64,000 nucleotides of DNA from Notoacmeibacter ruber (GTDB lineage: Bacteria; Pseudomonadota; Alphaproteobacteria; Rhizobiales; Rhizobiaceae): the NCBI RefSeq assembly GCF_003668555.1, contig NZ_RCWN01000001.1, positions 62,001 to 126,000 on the forward strand. Reading direction: 5' to 3'. Below the pieces are notes generated by a model that was not told the DNA's origin, ran no database searches, and saw only the letters and a program-made list of their open reading frames with translations. Position numbers and translations under genes: made by a program. Shown here piece after piece: positions 51,958 to 63,376 of the stretch (within the stretch, counting starts at the first letter, position 1; each line of letters opens with the position of its first letter).

Positions 51958-53182
51958 TGGCGGTTCCTTCCCGGCTCATGGCCTCGAGAAGTGTGTCCTT
52001 GCCGACGGTACCGATAAATGTGCCGTCGTTTTCGATGATGGGAACGGGCGCGGGCGCCTTGGCGACAGGCGTAATAATTTCCGTCAGTGTCGCGTGCCGC
52101 TTGATGGCGTTCATCTCGGGCAGGAGCGCGGCGCTGACGTTGCTGCCGCTGTTCAGGGCCTGCAGAGAGGCATGTGAGACCGTGCCGATATAGGCGCCGT
52201 TCCGATCCACGATATAGGCGAATCCATCGCGATCGAGCGCCGCAATGGCACTCTGGACATCCGTATCCTCCTTGAGGACCGGATAATTGCCCTGTGCAGC
52301 GATGTCGCCCACCGTGATGACGTTCTGGACGTTAACGCCCTTGAAGAACGAACTGACATAATCGTTCGCGGGACGGTGGAGAATGTCATCCGGTGTACCC
52401 ACCTGCACCACGCGGCCGCCCTGCATGATAGCGATACGGTCGCCGATGCGCATGGCCTCGTCGAGGTCGTGGGAAATGAAGACGATGGTGCGGCGGTCCT
52501 CCGCCTGCAATTGCAGCAATTCGTCCTGCATTTCCGTTCGGATGAGTGGATCGAGCGCCGAAAACGCTTCATCCATCAACAGGATGGTCGGATCATTGGC
52601 GAGAGCCCGGGCAAGGCCGACACGCTGCTGCATACCGCCGGAAAGTTCGTTCGGATAACTCTTGCCGTGGGCTCCGAGGCCGACCTGTTCGAGAGCGGCT
52701 TGCGCCCGTTTTTCGCGCTGGTCGGTCGGAACGCCCGACAGGTCCAGCCCGAATGCGGCGTTCTGCAACACGGTCATGTGCGGCATCAGCGCGAAAGACT
52801 GGAACACCATGGAGATATGCTTGCGGCGGAACTCGTTGAGCTCCTTTTCGCTCATCGCTGCGATGTTCTGATCGCCAACGATGATTTCGCCCTCGGTGGG
52901 TTCGATGAGCCGGTTGAGCATGCGGACCAGGGTTGATTTCCCTGAGCCGGAAAGGCCCATGACCACGAAGATCTCGCCTTTACGGACCGCAAAGCTGGCA
53001 TCGCATACACCGATCACCATGCCGGTATCGGCAAAGACCTCGTCCTTGTCCTTGCCACTCTTGTAAAGCGAGATTGCTTCTTTCGGGTCGTCGCCGAAAA
53101 CCTTGTAAAGGTTTCTGATCGTAAGCGCGTCCTCGACGTCTGAAGATGACTCGCTTTGTGAAACCGGTCCCGTGTCGCTCAC
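51950..53182 (-). CDS. proV: Glycine betaine ABC transporter ATP-binding protein ProV
   Basis: This 410-residue ATPase powers betaine import. Walker A is [20 protein letters not shown] (about residues 70-90), the signature [16 protein letters not shown], Walker [15 protein letters not shown] and switch His [14 protein letters not shown]. Tandem CBS domains follow (about 290-405), which sense ionic strength in this family. The N-terminal motif [18 protein letters not shown] is typical of ProV. The GTG at 53182 has GGAGGG 11 bases upstream. It opens the proVWX operon, preceded by a 200-base leader without a clear promoter. Confidence 0.94.
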   Translation of the reverse strand: MSDTGPVSQSESSSDVEDALTIRNLYKVFGDDPKEAISLYKSGKDKDEVFADTGMVIGVCDASFAVRKGEIFVVMGLSGSGKSTLVRMLNRLIEPTEGEIIVGDQNIAAMSEKELNEFRRKHISMVFQSFALMPHMTVLQNAAFGLDLSGVPTDQREKRAQAALEQVGLGAHGKSYPNELSGGMQQRVGLARALANDPTILLMDEAFSALDPLIRTEMQDELLQLQAEDRRTIVFISHDLDEAMRIGDRIAIMQGGRVVQVGTPDDILHRPANDYVSSFFKGVNVQNVITVGDIAAQGNYPVLKEDTDVQSAIAALDRDGFAYIVDRNGAYIGTVSHASLQALNSGSNVSAALLPEMNAIKRHATLTEIITPVAKAPAPVPIIENDGTFIGTVGKDTLLEAMSREGTANE

Positions 53183-53386
53183 CTCTATTGAACCCTCCTT
53201 GATTTACCCCGGATACTGCTTGCGCCTGTGCATGGCGGAACGCGCCGCCGAACAGGATTTTTGAACGCAGAAGCGGGCAGGCTGATGTGCCCACCCAACA
53301 TCGTCATGGGAATAAGCCTAGGAACTCTCTCGTTCGGATCAACCCGTCGGCCGATATTCGTCACCGAACGGAGGGGGAGGGCGGCC
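53183..53386 (-). promoter_or_regulatory. proV leader and promoter region with nested hairpins
   Basis: The 204-base gap between the P450 stop and proV contains, on the minus strand, AGGCT and AGCCT arms (from about 53325 to 53285) enclosing GATGT/ACATC. A CCCA/TGGG pairing in the same stretch would exclude the inner stem. This could be a regulated leader or the P450 gene's 3' neighbour signal; it is not a recognised riboswitch class. Confidence 0.35.
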
Positions 53387-54769
53387 TTAGCGTCGGGTGA
53401 CGTTCATGCGAATACCGTTCTCGGGCTGTAGTGTCAGTTTCTGGACCGGAAAGGGGTGAGGCGCCCCCTCGGCGAGGTCGAAACGATACCGTGACAATAG
53501 CACGCCCAGCGCAATGACAGCCTCCTGCATGGCGAAACTCGCTCCGATGCAGGTGCGCGGTCCGGCCCCGAACGGAAGATATTGGTATCGGTCGATTTTG
53601 TCCCGGTTTTCCGGCATGAAGCGCGATGGCCTGAACGCTTCGGGTTGATCCCAGTAGAGCTTATGGCGATGCAGCGTCCATGGCATCACGAGAATCGTCG
53701 TACCTGCCGCCATTTTCAGGTCGCGCCACTCATCTGCCTCAATCGACTCGCGGTTTATGGAGGGCGCCGGCGGATAGAGCCGCATGGCTTCCTCGAAGGC
53801 CGCACGGGTAACGGGCATGGCGTCGAGCCAGTCATAAGGGTCGGAGACTTCGGCGGTGATGCGGTCCGCCTCCTCCTCCACCCTGGCGCGCTCGGCCGGT
53901 GCCTGGGAAAGGCAATAGAGCGTCCAGGCAAGCGCTCTTGCCGTGGTCTCATGGCCCGCCCCGATAAAGGTGATGATATTATCCTCGACCTCTTTTTCGG
54001 AAAGCGCGCCGGGGCCCATCGCACGAAGCAAAAGCGTCAGAAAATCTTCCGGGCAATCCGCACCCTGCTCAAGCTTGGCCTGCCGCATATGCATGGTTTC
54101 GCGCACGATGGCCCGGAAATATCGGAGGGTCTTGCGGCCGCGTATGCGCGTCAGGCGCGGAATGAACTCCGGCGCTGCCAGAAGGTCGAGGGGATCGACC
54201 CGCCCCATTGTATGAAGGAGACGATCAACTCTTTCACCGAATTCCTCGGGCGCTCCCGCGATCTCGTTCGAGAAAAGCGTTTCCGCCAGAATCGCATAGG
54301 TGAGCTGGGTCATCTCATGGGCGAGATCTAGCGGTTCACCGGTATCGGCAAGACTTTCATAGGCCTCGACGTAGCTTTCTGTCACCGACTTCATCGGCTG
54401 GGCAAAGCCGCGAATGTGCCGAGGCGTAAACACCGGCGCCATCGCCTTGCGCCCGCGCTTCCAAATCTCATCTTCTGCCGTCAGCAGGCCGTCCCGCAAA
54501 ATGGGCCGGAGAATGAGCTGACGCACCTTCGCCATGCGATAATTCTTGGCATTCTCGACCAGAATGTAGCGGATCAAAGCCGGATCGTTCGCCACGACCA
54601 TCGGTGCTCCGATGCCGCTCGTGATGTGCACATATGGCTGATTGTAGGATGGCTCGCCCCAGAGCGCGATCGGGTTCCGGTAGACGGTCCGGAGCATTTC
54701 CAGAAAGCTTGGCGGCGAAGATCGAGGACGCGGCGCGGGTGGGACGAAAGCGGCGGGTTCGGCATCCAT
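53387..54769 (-). CDS. Cytochrome P450
   Basis: This 460-residue heme monooxygenase is predicted to be soluble or peripherally bound. The I-helix oxygen motif is FIGAGHETTARAL (about residue 270), the K-helix E-x-x-R is in FEEAMRLYPPAP and the heme-binding loop FGAGPRTCIGASFAM has the ligand Cys near residue 410. No redox partner gene is next to it. The substrate is unknown; similar P450s occur in marine and soil alphaproteobacteria. It is divergent from gyrB, with a DnaA-box-like sequence in the gap. The start MDAEPAAF gives family length. Confidence 0.92.
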   Translation of the reverse strand: MDAEPAAFVPPAPRPRSSPPSFLEMLRTVYRNPIALWGEPSYNQPYVHITSGIGAPMVVANDPALIRYILVENAKNYRMAKVRQLILRPILRDGLLTAEDEIWKRGRKAMAPVFTPRHIRGFAQPMKSVTESYVEAYESLADTGEPLDLAHEMTQLTYAILAETLFSNEIAGAPEEFGERVDRLLHTMGRVDPLDLLAAPEFIPRLTRIRGRKTLRYFRAIVRETMHMRQAKLEQGADCPEDFLTLLLRAMGPGALSEKEVEDNIITFIGAGHETTARALAWTLYCLSQAPAERARVEEEADRITAEVSDPYDWLDAMPVTRAAFEEAMRLYPPAPSINRESIEADEWRDLKMAAGTTILVMPWTLHRHKLYWDQPEAFRPSRFMPENRDKIDRYQYLPFGAGPRTCIGASFAMQEAVIALGVLLSRYRFDLAEGAPHPFPVQKLTLQPENGIRMNVTRR

Positions 54770-54799
54770 GGCTGTGTCCTGGCGCGGTTGGAGGCGATC

Positions 54800-54808
54800 T
54801 TATCCACA
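54800..54808. promoter_or_regulatory. Consensus DnaA box between the P450 gene and gyrB
   Basis: TTATCCACA is an exact match to the high-affinity DnaA box. Only one copy was seen, 175 bases upstream of gyrB, so a gene-control site is more likely than an origin. Confidence 0.4.
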
Positions 54809-54889
54809 TATTTAGGAGGTGGTGATGCTGACACAACCGAAGCGCTGTGCCCCGCACCCGTGCCAACTCGCTGCCGGTTTGGTTTTTAA

Positions 54890-57463
<2,574 letters not shown>

Positions 57464-57502
57464 CGCCAAGCCAGACCGGCCTTATCAGGTGAGGCTCTGG
57501 AT

Positions 57503-58762
57503 CTAGAGCGCGGCGGCGGCAGCCTTGTCGTCGCCGCTCTGTTTTTTGCGCAGCCTGGATGGTGGGCAAACGCGGTTTCGACCGGACAATTTGGCGTTGT
57601 AGAGAGCGCTGTCAGCTCCCTCGATCAGTTCCTCAATCGCGTGCGAACTGGCTGGTCCCGCCATGACCCCAAAGCTAGCAGTCAGGTAAAGGCATTCCTC
57701 TTCGATATCGAGGCTCATGGTTTCGAGCGCATGGCGAACACGTTCGGCAAACTGCTTTGCGGTGGTGAGGTCGGCGGCCGTCAGCATAACAAGGAATTCT
57801 TCGCCGCCATAGCGAACGGCCATATCGCTCGTATCTCTCAAATTCTTTGATAATAAATCGGCGACCTTCTCCAGACACCGGTCCCCGATCGTATGCCCAT
57901 GGCGATCGTTCAACGACTTGAAATGGTCGATATCCAGCATCACGATCGCGATGGAGATATTGTCTTGCGCAAGCCGTTCCCAATTGGCGTTGACCCATGA
58001 GTCCAAATGGCGGCGATTGGAAAGGCCGGTCAACGCGTCCCGATTGGCCGCTTCCTCCGACTGGTTTCGATGATGCTCGTCCTGAAGCCGGCGCAGGAAA
58101 GCGTGTCGCGTGTCGCGTTCCATACGCGCGTTCGCACTCAAGGTCAGATAGGCAACGGCGATGATCGTGCTGATTCCGACCAGTTTGACGGAGAAGGGCG
58201 CAGAGCCGACGATGAGCGTCGTTGAATAAAGCGCGGTGATGAGCGCCGATGCTCCGAGGGCAAACCGGCGATCCGGACGGATAACGACGTTCATGTAGAT
58301 TACGATCGGGATCGCCAGATATTGATACTGCTCCTTGGCGACGCTCTCACTGGCCGAGTAGACCATCATGATCTGCGCGATCATGAGGATAGGGATGCTG
58401 ACGGCGAGAAGTTGGGGCACCACCGGCCCGTGAACATTCTTGAGGGATAGACCCACGACCAAAATCCAGATCGAGACCATCCCTAGATGAAGCATCAGCG
58501 TCAGGCCGAAGCTGTCCGGCACGAGCAGATAGTCCGCAATCAGAAAGGCGTTGTAGATGAAGAGCGATGGAATGATGGTACTGCGCAGATATCCGACGTG
58601 ATATTGCCGCACGTAGGAAAGGTACGCCGCCTCAAGAGCGGGCGAGAATTTCCCTGTCCAACTCTTCTGGCGAATGGCCGTCTCAAGATCAGCCTGCGTG
58701 ATCGTCGACTGTTGCACCTTTGCTCCTTCGGGAACGAGTCCGCTCGCGACGCTGCACTCCAT
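57503..58762 (-). CDS. Diguanylate cyclase (GGDEF) with N-terminal membrane sensor
   Basis: This 419-residue protein has a cytoplasmic N-terminus of about 60 residues, about six hydrophobic segments (about residues 60-225) and a C-terminal GGDEF domain. The active motif is RYGGEEFLVML, preceded by AIVMLDIDHFKSLNDRHGHTIGD, with metal-binding Asp and substrate Asn. At the usual R-x-x-D inhibition site the sequence is DTSD, so product inhibition by c-di-GMP is probably lost. No EAL domain is present. It is convergent with gyrB and divergent from the hemerythrin gene. Confidence 0.9.
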   Translation of the reverse strand: MECSVASGLVPEGAKVQQSTITQADLETAIRQKSWTGKFSPALEAAYLSYVRQYHVGYLRSTIIPSLFIYNAFLIADYLLVPDSFGLTLMLHLGMVSIWILVVGLSLKNVHGPVVPQLLAVSIPILMIAQIMMVYSASESVAKEQYQYLAIPIVIYMNVVIRPDRRFALGASALITALYSTTLIVGSAPFSVKLVGISTIIAVAYLTLSANARMERDTRHAFLRRLQDEHHRNQSEEAANRDALTGLSNRRHLDSWVNANWERLAQDNISIAIVMLDIDHFKSLNDRHGHTIGDRCLEKVADLLSKNLRDTSDMAVRYGGEEFLVMLTAADLTTAKQFAERVRHALETMSLDIEEECLYLTASFGVMAGPASSHAIEELIEGADSALYNAKLSGRNRVCPPSRLRKKQSGDDKAAAAAL

Positions 58763-58965
58763 CGACTCATGCGCTATCGCGCACTATTTCCCGCCGGTGC
58801 TTACAATTTCGTTGTCTGATATCCTAAATTTTTGCGATCGCGGCAGAAATGCGTTCTGATCTCGCAGTCAAGTCGAGAAACTTTCGAAAGCCATAACGCA
58901 CGCGTTCTTCGCGTTCGACGTGATCTGTCGTCGAACCGCGCCTCGAACCGGAACAGGTATATACT

Positions 58966-59532
58966 GTGAAACAGCCAGAACAGAATATGGACGACCTCGA
59001 CGAAACCGCGCGTCCACCGGTGCCAAAATTCGACAGCGAACCCGCGCAACGGGCTGGCAGTCGCCACCTTCAGGCGATCCATGAGCATCACAGGCGCCAG
59101 TTAAGTGGCTTGAAGCGCATGTTTGCTGAGATGGAGCAGGGGGCAATCTCTCCGGAGGAAATGGCGGCAGCAACCCAGAATCTCTCCATGACCGGCAATC
59201 TGCGCAGGTTCGGAACGCTTTGCGGCCAAGAATGCCAGGCTCTCGTCTTCCATCATCAGATCGAGGACGGTGCGATGTATCCGCAGCTTCAGCGCAGTGA
59301 CGAGCTCAATGCCGTTATCTCGCAATTGATGGCCGAACATCAGATCGTCCACGCCCAGATCGTTGCGCTGTGGGAGGCGACGACAGCATTTCTGGAAACA
59401 CCTTCCGATACTGTCCGCCGGGAGAAGCTCGGTCAGGCCATCGAACGTCTTGAGAAGACTGTTCTGTCGCATTTCGGCTATGAGGAGGACGCGCTTCTCG
59501 ATGCGATCGACCATTACGGCGTGATGATTTGA
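58966..59532 (+). CDS. Hemerythrin domain protein
   Basis: This 188-residue protein carries a hemerythrin-like four-helix bundle that would bind a diiron site. Candidate ligands are His in AIHEHHRRQLSGL, His-x-x-x-Glu in FHHQIEDGAMYPQL, His in AEHQIVHAQI and His-x-x-x-Glu in SHFGYEEDALLDAID. A polar tail of 30 residues precedes the bundle. Possible roles are oxygen or NO sensing, or iron storage; none is proven. GTG 58966 has AGG 9 bases upstream; ATG 58987 is an alternative. It is divergent from the diguanylate cyclase gene by 203 bases. Confidence 0.82.
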   Translation: MKQPEQNMDDLDETARPPVPKFDSEPAQRAGSRHLQAIHEHHRRQLSGLKRMFAEMEQGAISPEEMAAATQNLSMTGNLRRFGTLCGQECQALVFHHQIEDGAMYPQLQRSDELNAVISQLMAEHQIVHAQIVALWEATTAFLETPSDTVRREKLGQAIERLEKTVLSHFGYEEDALLDAIDHYGVMI

Positions 59533-59729
59533 GGGACTGCTTCTGCTTGCTCCGGAAGGTTTTGCGCAGTTGCCCAACAGGCGCGCCATTACTCTTTACA
59601 AGCGACAGTGTTTTCGCCAAACCGGACGTCCAATAATATGGCACGACAACTGTCAGGACGTGCTTGTCCTCACAAAATTGATCGATCTGCGCCTATGGAA
59701 TAGGCATGTTCGCGCCGAATGGAGACTAT

Positions 59730-60350
59730 GTGACCACGATCCGCTATCACAAGGGTGACCTGCCCGATTTATCCAACTACCAGGTCGAAGCGGTGGCGAT
59801 TGACACCGAGACCATGGGTCTGGAGCCGCATCGCGACCGGCTCTGCGTCGTGCAGCTCTCGCCGGGCGACGGCACGGCGGATATCGTTCAGATCGCCAAA
59901 GGGCAAACTTCCGCGCCCAATATCGAGCGCCTGCTCGCCGATCCCCAGATCACAAAGCTGTTTCATTTCGGCCGGTTCGATATCGCGTCGCTGTACAAGG
60001 CCTTCGGAACGCTGGCCGAGCCCGTCTGGTGCACGAAGATCGCCAGCCGCCTTATCCGCACCTACACCGACCGCCACGGACTGAAGAACCTTTGTGAGGA
60101 GTTGATCGACGTACAGCTCTCCAAGCAGCAACAGTCCAGCGATTGGGGAGCCGACCATCTGTCCGATGCACAGCTCGAATACGCCGCTTCGGACGTGCTC
60201 TATCTGCACCGGCTGCGTGAAAAGCTGCAGGAAAGGCTGGTCCGTGAGGACCGCGCGGAGATGGCCGATGCCTGTTTCGCCTTTCTGCCCATGCGTGCGA
60301 AACTGGACCTCGCCGGCTGGCCCGAGAGCGATATTTTCGCGCATAGCTGA
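59730..60350 (+). CDS. rnd: Ribonuclease D (short, exonuclease domain only)
   Basis: This 206-residue DEDD-type 3'-5' exoribonuclease matures tRNA 3' ends. Motifs are AIDTETMGLEPHRDRLCVVQL (Exo I, Asp and Glu), FHFGRFDIASLYKAFG (Exo II) and DRHGLKNLCEELIDVQLSK with ADHLSDAQLEYAASDVLYLHRL (Exo III). It lacks the HRDC repeats of the E. coli enzyme, as in most rhizobial copies. GTG 59730 is chosen for GGAG five bases upstream; an upstream in-frame ATG at 59706 has no site. Confidence 0.92.
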   Translation: MTTIRYHKGDLPDLSNYQVEAVAIDTETMGLEPHRDRLCVVQLSPGDGTADIVQIAKGQTSAPNIERLLADPQITKLFHFGRFDIASLYKAFGTLAEPVWCTKIASRLIRTYTDRHGLKNLCEELIDVQLSKQQQSSDWGADHLSDAQLEYAASDVLYLHRLREKLQERLVREDRAEMADACFAFLPMRAKLDLAGWPESDIFAHS

Positions 60351-60454
60351 AGCCGTTCGGCCTTCGATAAATACTAAACGGCCCGTTAATTCGCCGCATT
60401 TATCCTGCTTTCGATTCTTCGGGGAATTCCAGAACGAAGCGGGGCAGACCTTAT

Positions 60455-62635
60455 ATGGCGGGACGCAAGAAAAAGGTGCGCATTGAACCGCGGCTGGACG
60501 GGCCGACCGTCCCGAACAGCAGCCGCGAAAGAACTGTGCCCTCCAGCCAAAAGAGGTCCGCTCGCAAGAAAGCCGGCCCGAAGAATGGCGCCCGCCGAAA
60601 GAGTTCTTCTGGACGCAAGCAGCGCGGCTTCTTCGGCGGCCTTGTCTACTGGTCCGTCACGCTGTCGCTATGGATGGCCATCGGCCTTGGCGCGATCTTC
60701 GGATATTATGCGCTGAAGATGCCCCCAACGAGTGAATGGGCCATCCCGGACCGGCCGCCCAATGTGCGCATCGTCGATGTCGATGGCGACATGATCGCCA
60801 ATCGCGGGATGACGGGCGGCGAAGCCGTCGGCCTGGAAGATATGAGCCCTTTCATTCCGCAGGCCGTCATCGCCATTGAGGACCGGCGTTTTTATCATCA
60901 TTTCGGGGTCGATCCGCTCGGCATTGCGCGCGCGGTCTATACCAATCTGACGCAGGGCGGCCGGGCCCAGGGTGCCTCGACCCTGACCCAGCAGCTTGCT
61001 AAAAACCTCTTCCTGTCGCCGGAGCGTTCGATCGAGCGCAAGGTGCAGGAAGCGATGCTGGCGCTTTGGCTGGAGCGGAAATATTCCAAGGACGCCATCC
61101 TGCAGATGTATCTGAACCGGGTCTATTTCGGCTCGGGCGCCTATGGCGTCGAGGCAGCGTCCCGGCGTTATTTCAACAAGAGCGCACGGGAAGTGACGAT
61201 TGACGAGGCGGCCCTCCTCGCCGGGCTTTTGAAAGCGCCGTCCGCCCTGTCGCCGGCCAAGGCCCCGGACAAGGCGAAAGCGCGGGCGGAAGTTGTTCTG
61301 GCGGCCATGAGGGATCAGGGTATGCTGACGGATAATCAGTTCGTCACCGCCATGAGTGCGCCCGTGACGCGTGCTGCCGCCCACTGGACCGGGTCCGAGC
61401 ATTACGTCGCAGACCATGTGATGGACGAATTGCCCGGCCTGATTGGCGACGTTCGCGACGATCTCGTCGTCTACACCACCGTCGATCTCTCTTTGCAGAA
61501 GATGGCGGAAAAGGCCATTCGCGAACGGATTGCCGAGCATGGCGCGGAAAAGAACGTCAGCCAGGCCGCGCTGGTCTCGCTGGACGGGACAGGCGCGGTG
61601 CGCGCGCTGGTCGGCGGCCGCGATTACGCAAAAAGCCAGTTCGACCGGGCGACGGAAGCGCGCCGCCAGCCCGGCTCGACCTTCAAGCCCTTCGTCTATC
61701 TCACCGCCATCGAAAATGGCTGGCGGCCCGAATCCATCGTGACGGACGCTCCCGTCCAGTATGGCAAATGGGCGCCGGAAAACTATGGCGGCAAATATTA
61801 TGGCGAGGTGACCCTGGCCGAGGCGCTGCGCCGTTCGCTGAATTCGGTCGCGGCGCAGCTCATCATGGCCGTCACACCGGATCGGGTCGTCGATACCGCC
61901 ATGCGGATGGGCATTGAAAGTCCGCTCGAAATCAATGCGTCTCTCGCTCTCGGCACCTCTGAAGTCACGCCGATGGAACTGGCTTCGGCCTATGTGCCCT
62001 TCGCCAATGGCGGCTATCGCCCGATGCTTCACATGATCGATCGCGTTGAAGACCGCAATGGACGTGTTCTCTACCGCTTCGAAGGCAACGCCCCGCGTGT
62101 CCTGTCCGAAGAAGCGCTTGGCATGATGAACTACATGATGAACGGCACCATCGAAGCGGGCACGGGTCGCAATGCCGCGTTCGGCTGGCCCGCAGCCGGC
62201 AAGACCGGCACGACCAATAAAAGTCGCGATGCATGGTTCGTCGGCTATACGGCCAATCTCGTCACTGCCGTCTGGTTCGGCAATGATGATGGCGAGCCCA
62301 TGAAAAACGTGACCGGCGGCTCGATGCCTGCCCGGGCGTGGAAAGAGTTCATGCAGACGGCGCATCAGGGCCTTGCCACGCGGCCGCTACCCGGCCATTT
62401 CGTTCCGTCCCTTTCGCCAGGCGTTCCTATGGCGCAGCACGGTGACGGGCCTGTCGGGTCGGTCAATGCCGGTAACAGGTTCGATGAAACCGAAGCCAAG
62501 ATCCGCCACATCATATCCGGCGGACAGAGAGGCGACCCCCGTGAGGTGCGGCCCGAGGTGGGCGTCGGTGACCGGGTTATCGGACGGGTTCGCGATGGAG
62601 CCGACGGCTTCCTGGATCGCATCTTCGGCCGCTGA
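60455..62635 (+). CDS. Class A penicillin-binding protein, PBP1A-like
   Basis: This 726-residue bifunctional peptidoglycan synthase has a basic N-terminal tail (about 60 residues, rich in Lys/Arg), one membrane segment near residue 65-85 and two catalytic domains. The glycosyltransferase shows EDRRFYHHFGVDPLGIARAV and STLTQQLAKNLFL. The transpeptidase has the serine motif RRQPGSTFKPFVYL (S-T-F-K), SLNSVAAQL (S-x-N) and GKTGTTNKS (KTG). A C-terminal tail after about residue 640 is polar. Site lies close to ATG. The TAAA-N7-TTAA sequence at 60375 may be a CtrA half-match. Confidence 0.93.
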   Translation: MAGRKKKVRIEPRLDGPTVPNSSRERTVPSSQKRSARKKAGPKNGARRKSSSGRKQRGFFGGLVYWSVTLSLWMAIGLGAIFGYYALKMPPTSEWAIPDRPPNVRIVDVDGDMIANRGMTGGEAVGLEDMSPFIPQAVIAIEDRRFYHHFGVDPLGIARAVYTNLTQGGRAQGASTLTQQLAKNLFLSPERSIERKVQEAMLALWLERKYSKDAILQMYLNRVYFGSGAYGVEAASRRYFNKSAREVTIDEAALLAGLLKAPSALSPAKAPDKAKARAEVVLAAMRDQGMLTDNQFVTAMSAPVTRAAAHWTGSEHYVADHVMDELPGLIGDVRDDLVVYTTVDLSLQKMAEKAIRERIAEHGAEKNVSQAALVSLDGTGAVRALVGGRDYAKSQFDRATEARRQPGSTFKPFVYLTAIENGWRPESIVTDAPVQYGKWAPENYGGKYYGEVTLAEALRRSLNSVAAQLIMAVTPDRVVDTAMRMGIESPLEINASLALGTSEVTPMELASAYVPFANGGYRPMLHMIDRVEDRNGRVLYRFEGNAPRVLSEEALGMMNYMMNGTIEAGTGRNAAFGWPAAGKTGTTNKSRDAWFVGYTANLVTAVWFGNDDGEPMKNVTGGSMPARAWKEFMQTAHQGLATRPLPGHFVPSLSPGVPMAQHGDGPVGSVNAGNRFDETEAKIRHIISGGQRGDPREVRPEVGVGDRVIGRVRDGADGFLDRIFGR

Positions 62636-62707
62636 ACCGGCCAGCCGCAACTCAATCATTCCAAGACAGCCCCGCCTTTGCGGTGGCAAAGCAGAACCGA
62701 GGTCGAA

Positions 62708-63322
62708 ATGTTCGAGTGGGTAACCGGACTTCTGGAGCGGGGCGGCTATTTCGTCATTGCCCTTCTCATGTTTCTGGAGAACGTCTTCCCGCCGATTCCG
62801 TCCGAAGTGATCATGCCGCTGGCGGGCTTCAACGCCGCCCGCGGCGAACACAACATCATCGCGGTCATCGTGGCCGGCTCGCTCGGTTCGCTCGCGGGCG
62901 CGCTTCTCTGGTATTATATCGGCCTTTGGATCGGTACCGAGGGGCTGAAGCGCTTTTCGAAACGTCACGGCCGCCTGCTCACCCTGACGCCGCAGGAGAT
63001 CGATCAGGCGGATAAATGGTTCGAGCGGTACGGCACATGGGCCGTGCTGTTCGGGCGGCTGATCCCGACGGTGCGCACCTTCATCTCCGTGCCTGCGGGC
63101 ATCAGCGACATGACCCTGCGGCGCTTTCTTCTCTTCACGGCCATCGGTACGGTCATATGGACAGCCTTTCTGGCCCTGGCGGGCTGGTGGCTTCAGGACC
63201 GCTATGAGCAGGTTTCCGGCTGGATGGGGCCCGTCTCCAATGTCGTGGTCGGCATTATCGTTCTCGCCTATCTCTATCGGGTCGTAACGTTTCGGCGGAA
63301 AGTGCCGAAAGAAGAACGATAA
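62708..63322 (+). CDS. DedA family membrane protein
   Basis: This 204-residue inner-membrane protein belongs to the DedA/SNARE-associated family, now known to include flippases recycling undecaprenyl phosphate or phospholipids. FLENVFPPIPSEVIMPLAGF near residues 23-42 holds the conserved acidic and Pro residues, and GRLIPTVRTFISVPAG near 120-135 has the conserved Arg. ATG 62708 follows CGAGG; a longer frame lacks support. Which lipid it handles is unknown. It follows the PBP gene after 72 bases, suggesting a cell-wall role. Confidence 0.9.
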   Translation: MFEWVTGLLERGGYFVIALLMFLENVFPPIPSEVIMPLAGFNAARGEHNIIAVIVAGSLGSLAGALLWYYIGLWIGTEGLKRFSKRHGRLLTLTPQEIDQADKWFERYGTWAVLFGRLIPTVRTFISVPAGISDMTLRRFLLFTAIGTVIWTAFLALAGWWLQDRYEQVSGWMGPVSNVVVGIIVLAYLYRVVTFRRKVPKEER

Positions 63323-63353
63323 AAGCGAAACGGGCCACCCAAGGGCGGCCCGT
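63322..63353. terminator. Terminator between dedA and the host attachment gene
   Basis: ACGGGCC (63330-63336) pairs with GGCCCGT (63347-63353); on the minus strand TTTCGCTTTTAT follows, so it best serves the minus-strand gene. Confidence 0.65.
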
Positions 63354-63376
63354 CCAGCATCAGAACTTGTATTATC

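Noticed and set aside
53183..53386. Guanidine or other known riboswitch in the proV leader
   Set aside because: A CCGAACGAGAGAGTTC stretch recalls parts of known aptamers, but the conserved cores are missing; only the generic nested stems are reported.
59637..59655. Sigma-54-like TGGCACG upstream of rnd
   Set aside because: The -24 half matches, but the -12 TTGC element is absent at the required distance.
60668..62365. Long open frame of 565 codons on the minus strand across the PBP gene
   Set aside because: It lies wholly opposite a gene with all catalytic motifs; its composition (many His, Arg, Gly) is that of the antisense of GC-rich coding DNA, and it has no recognisable domain.
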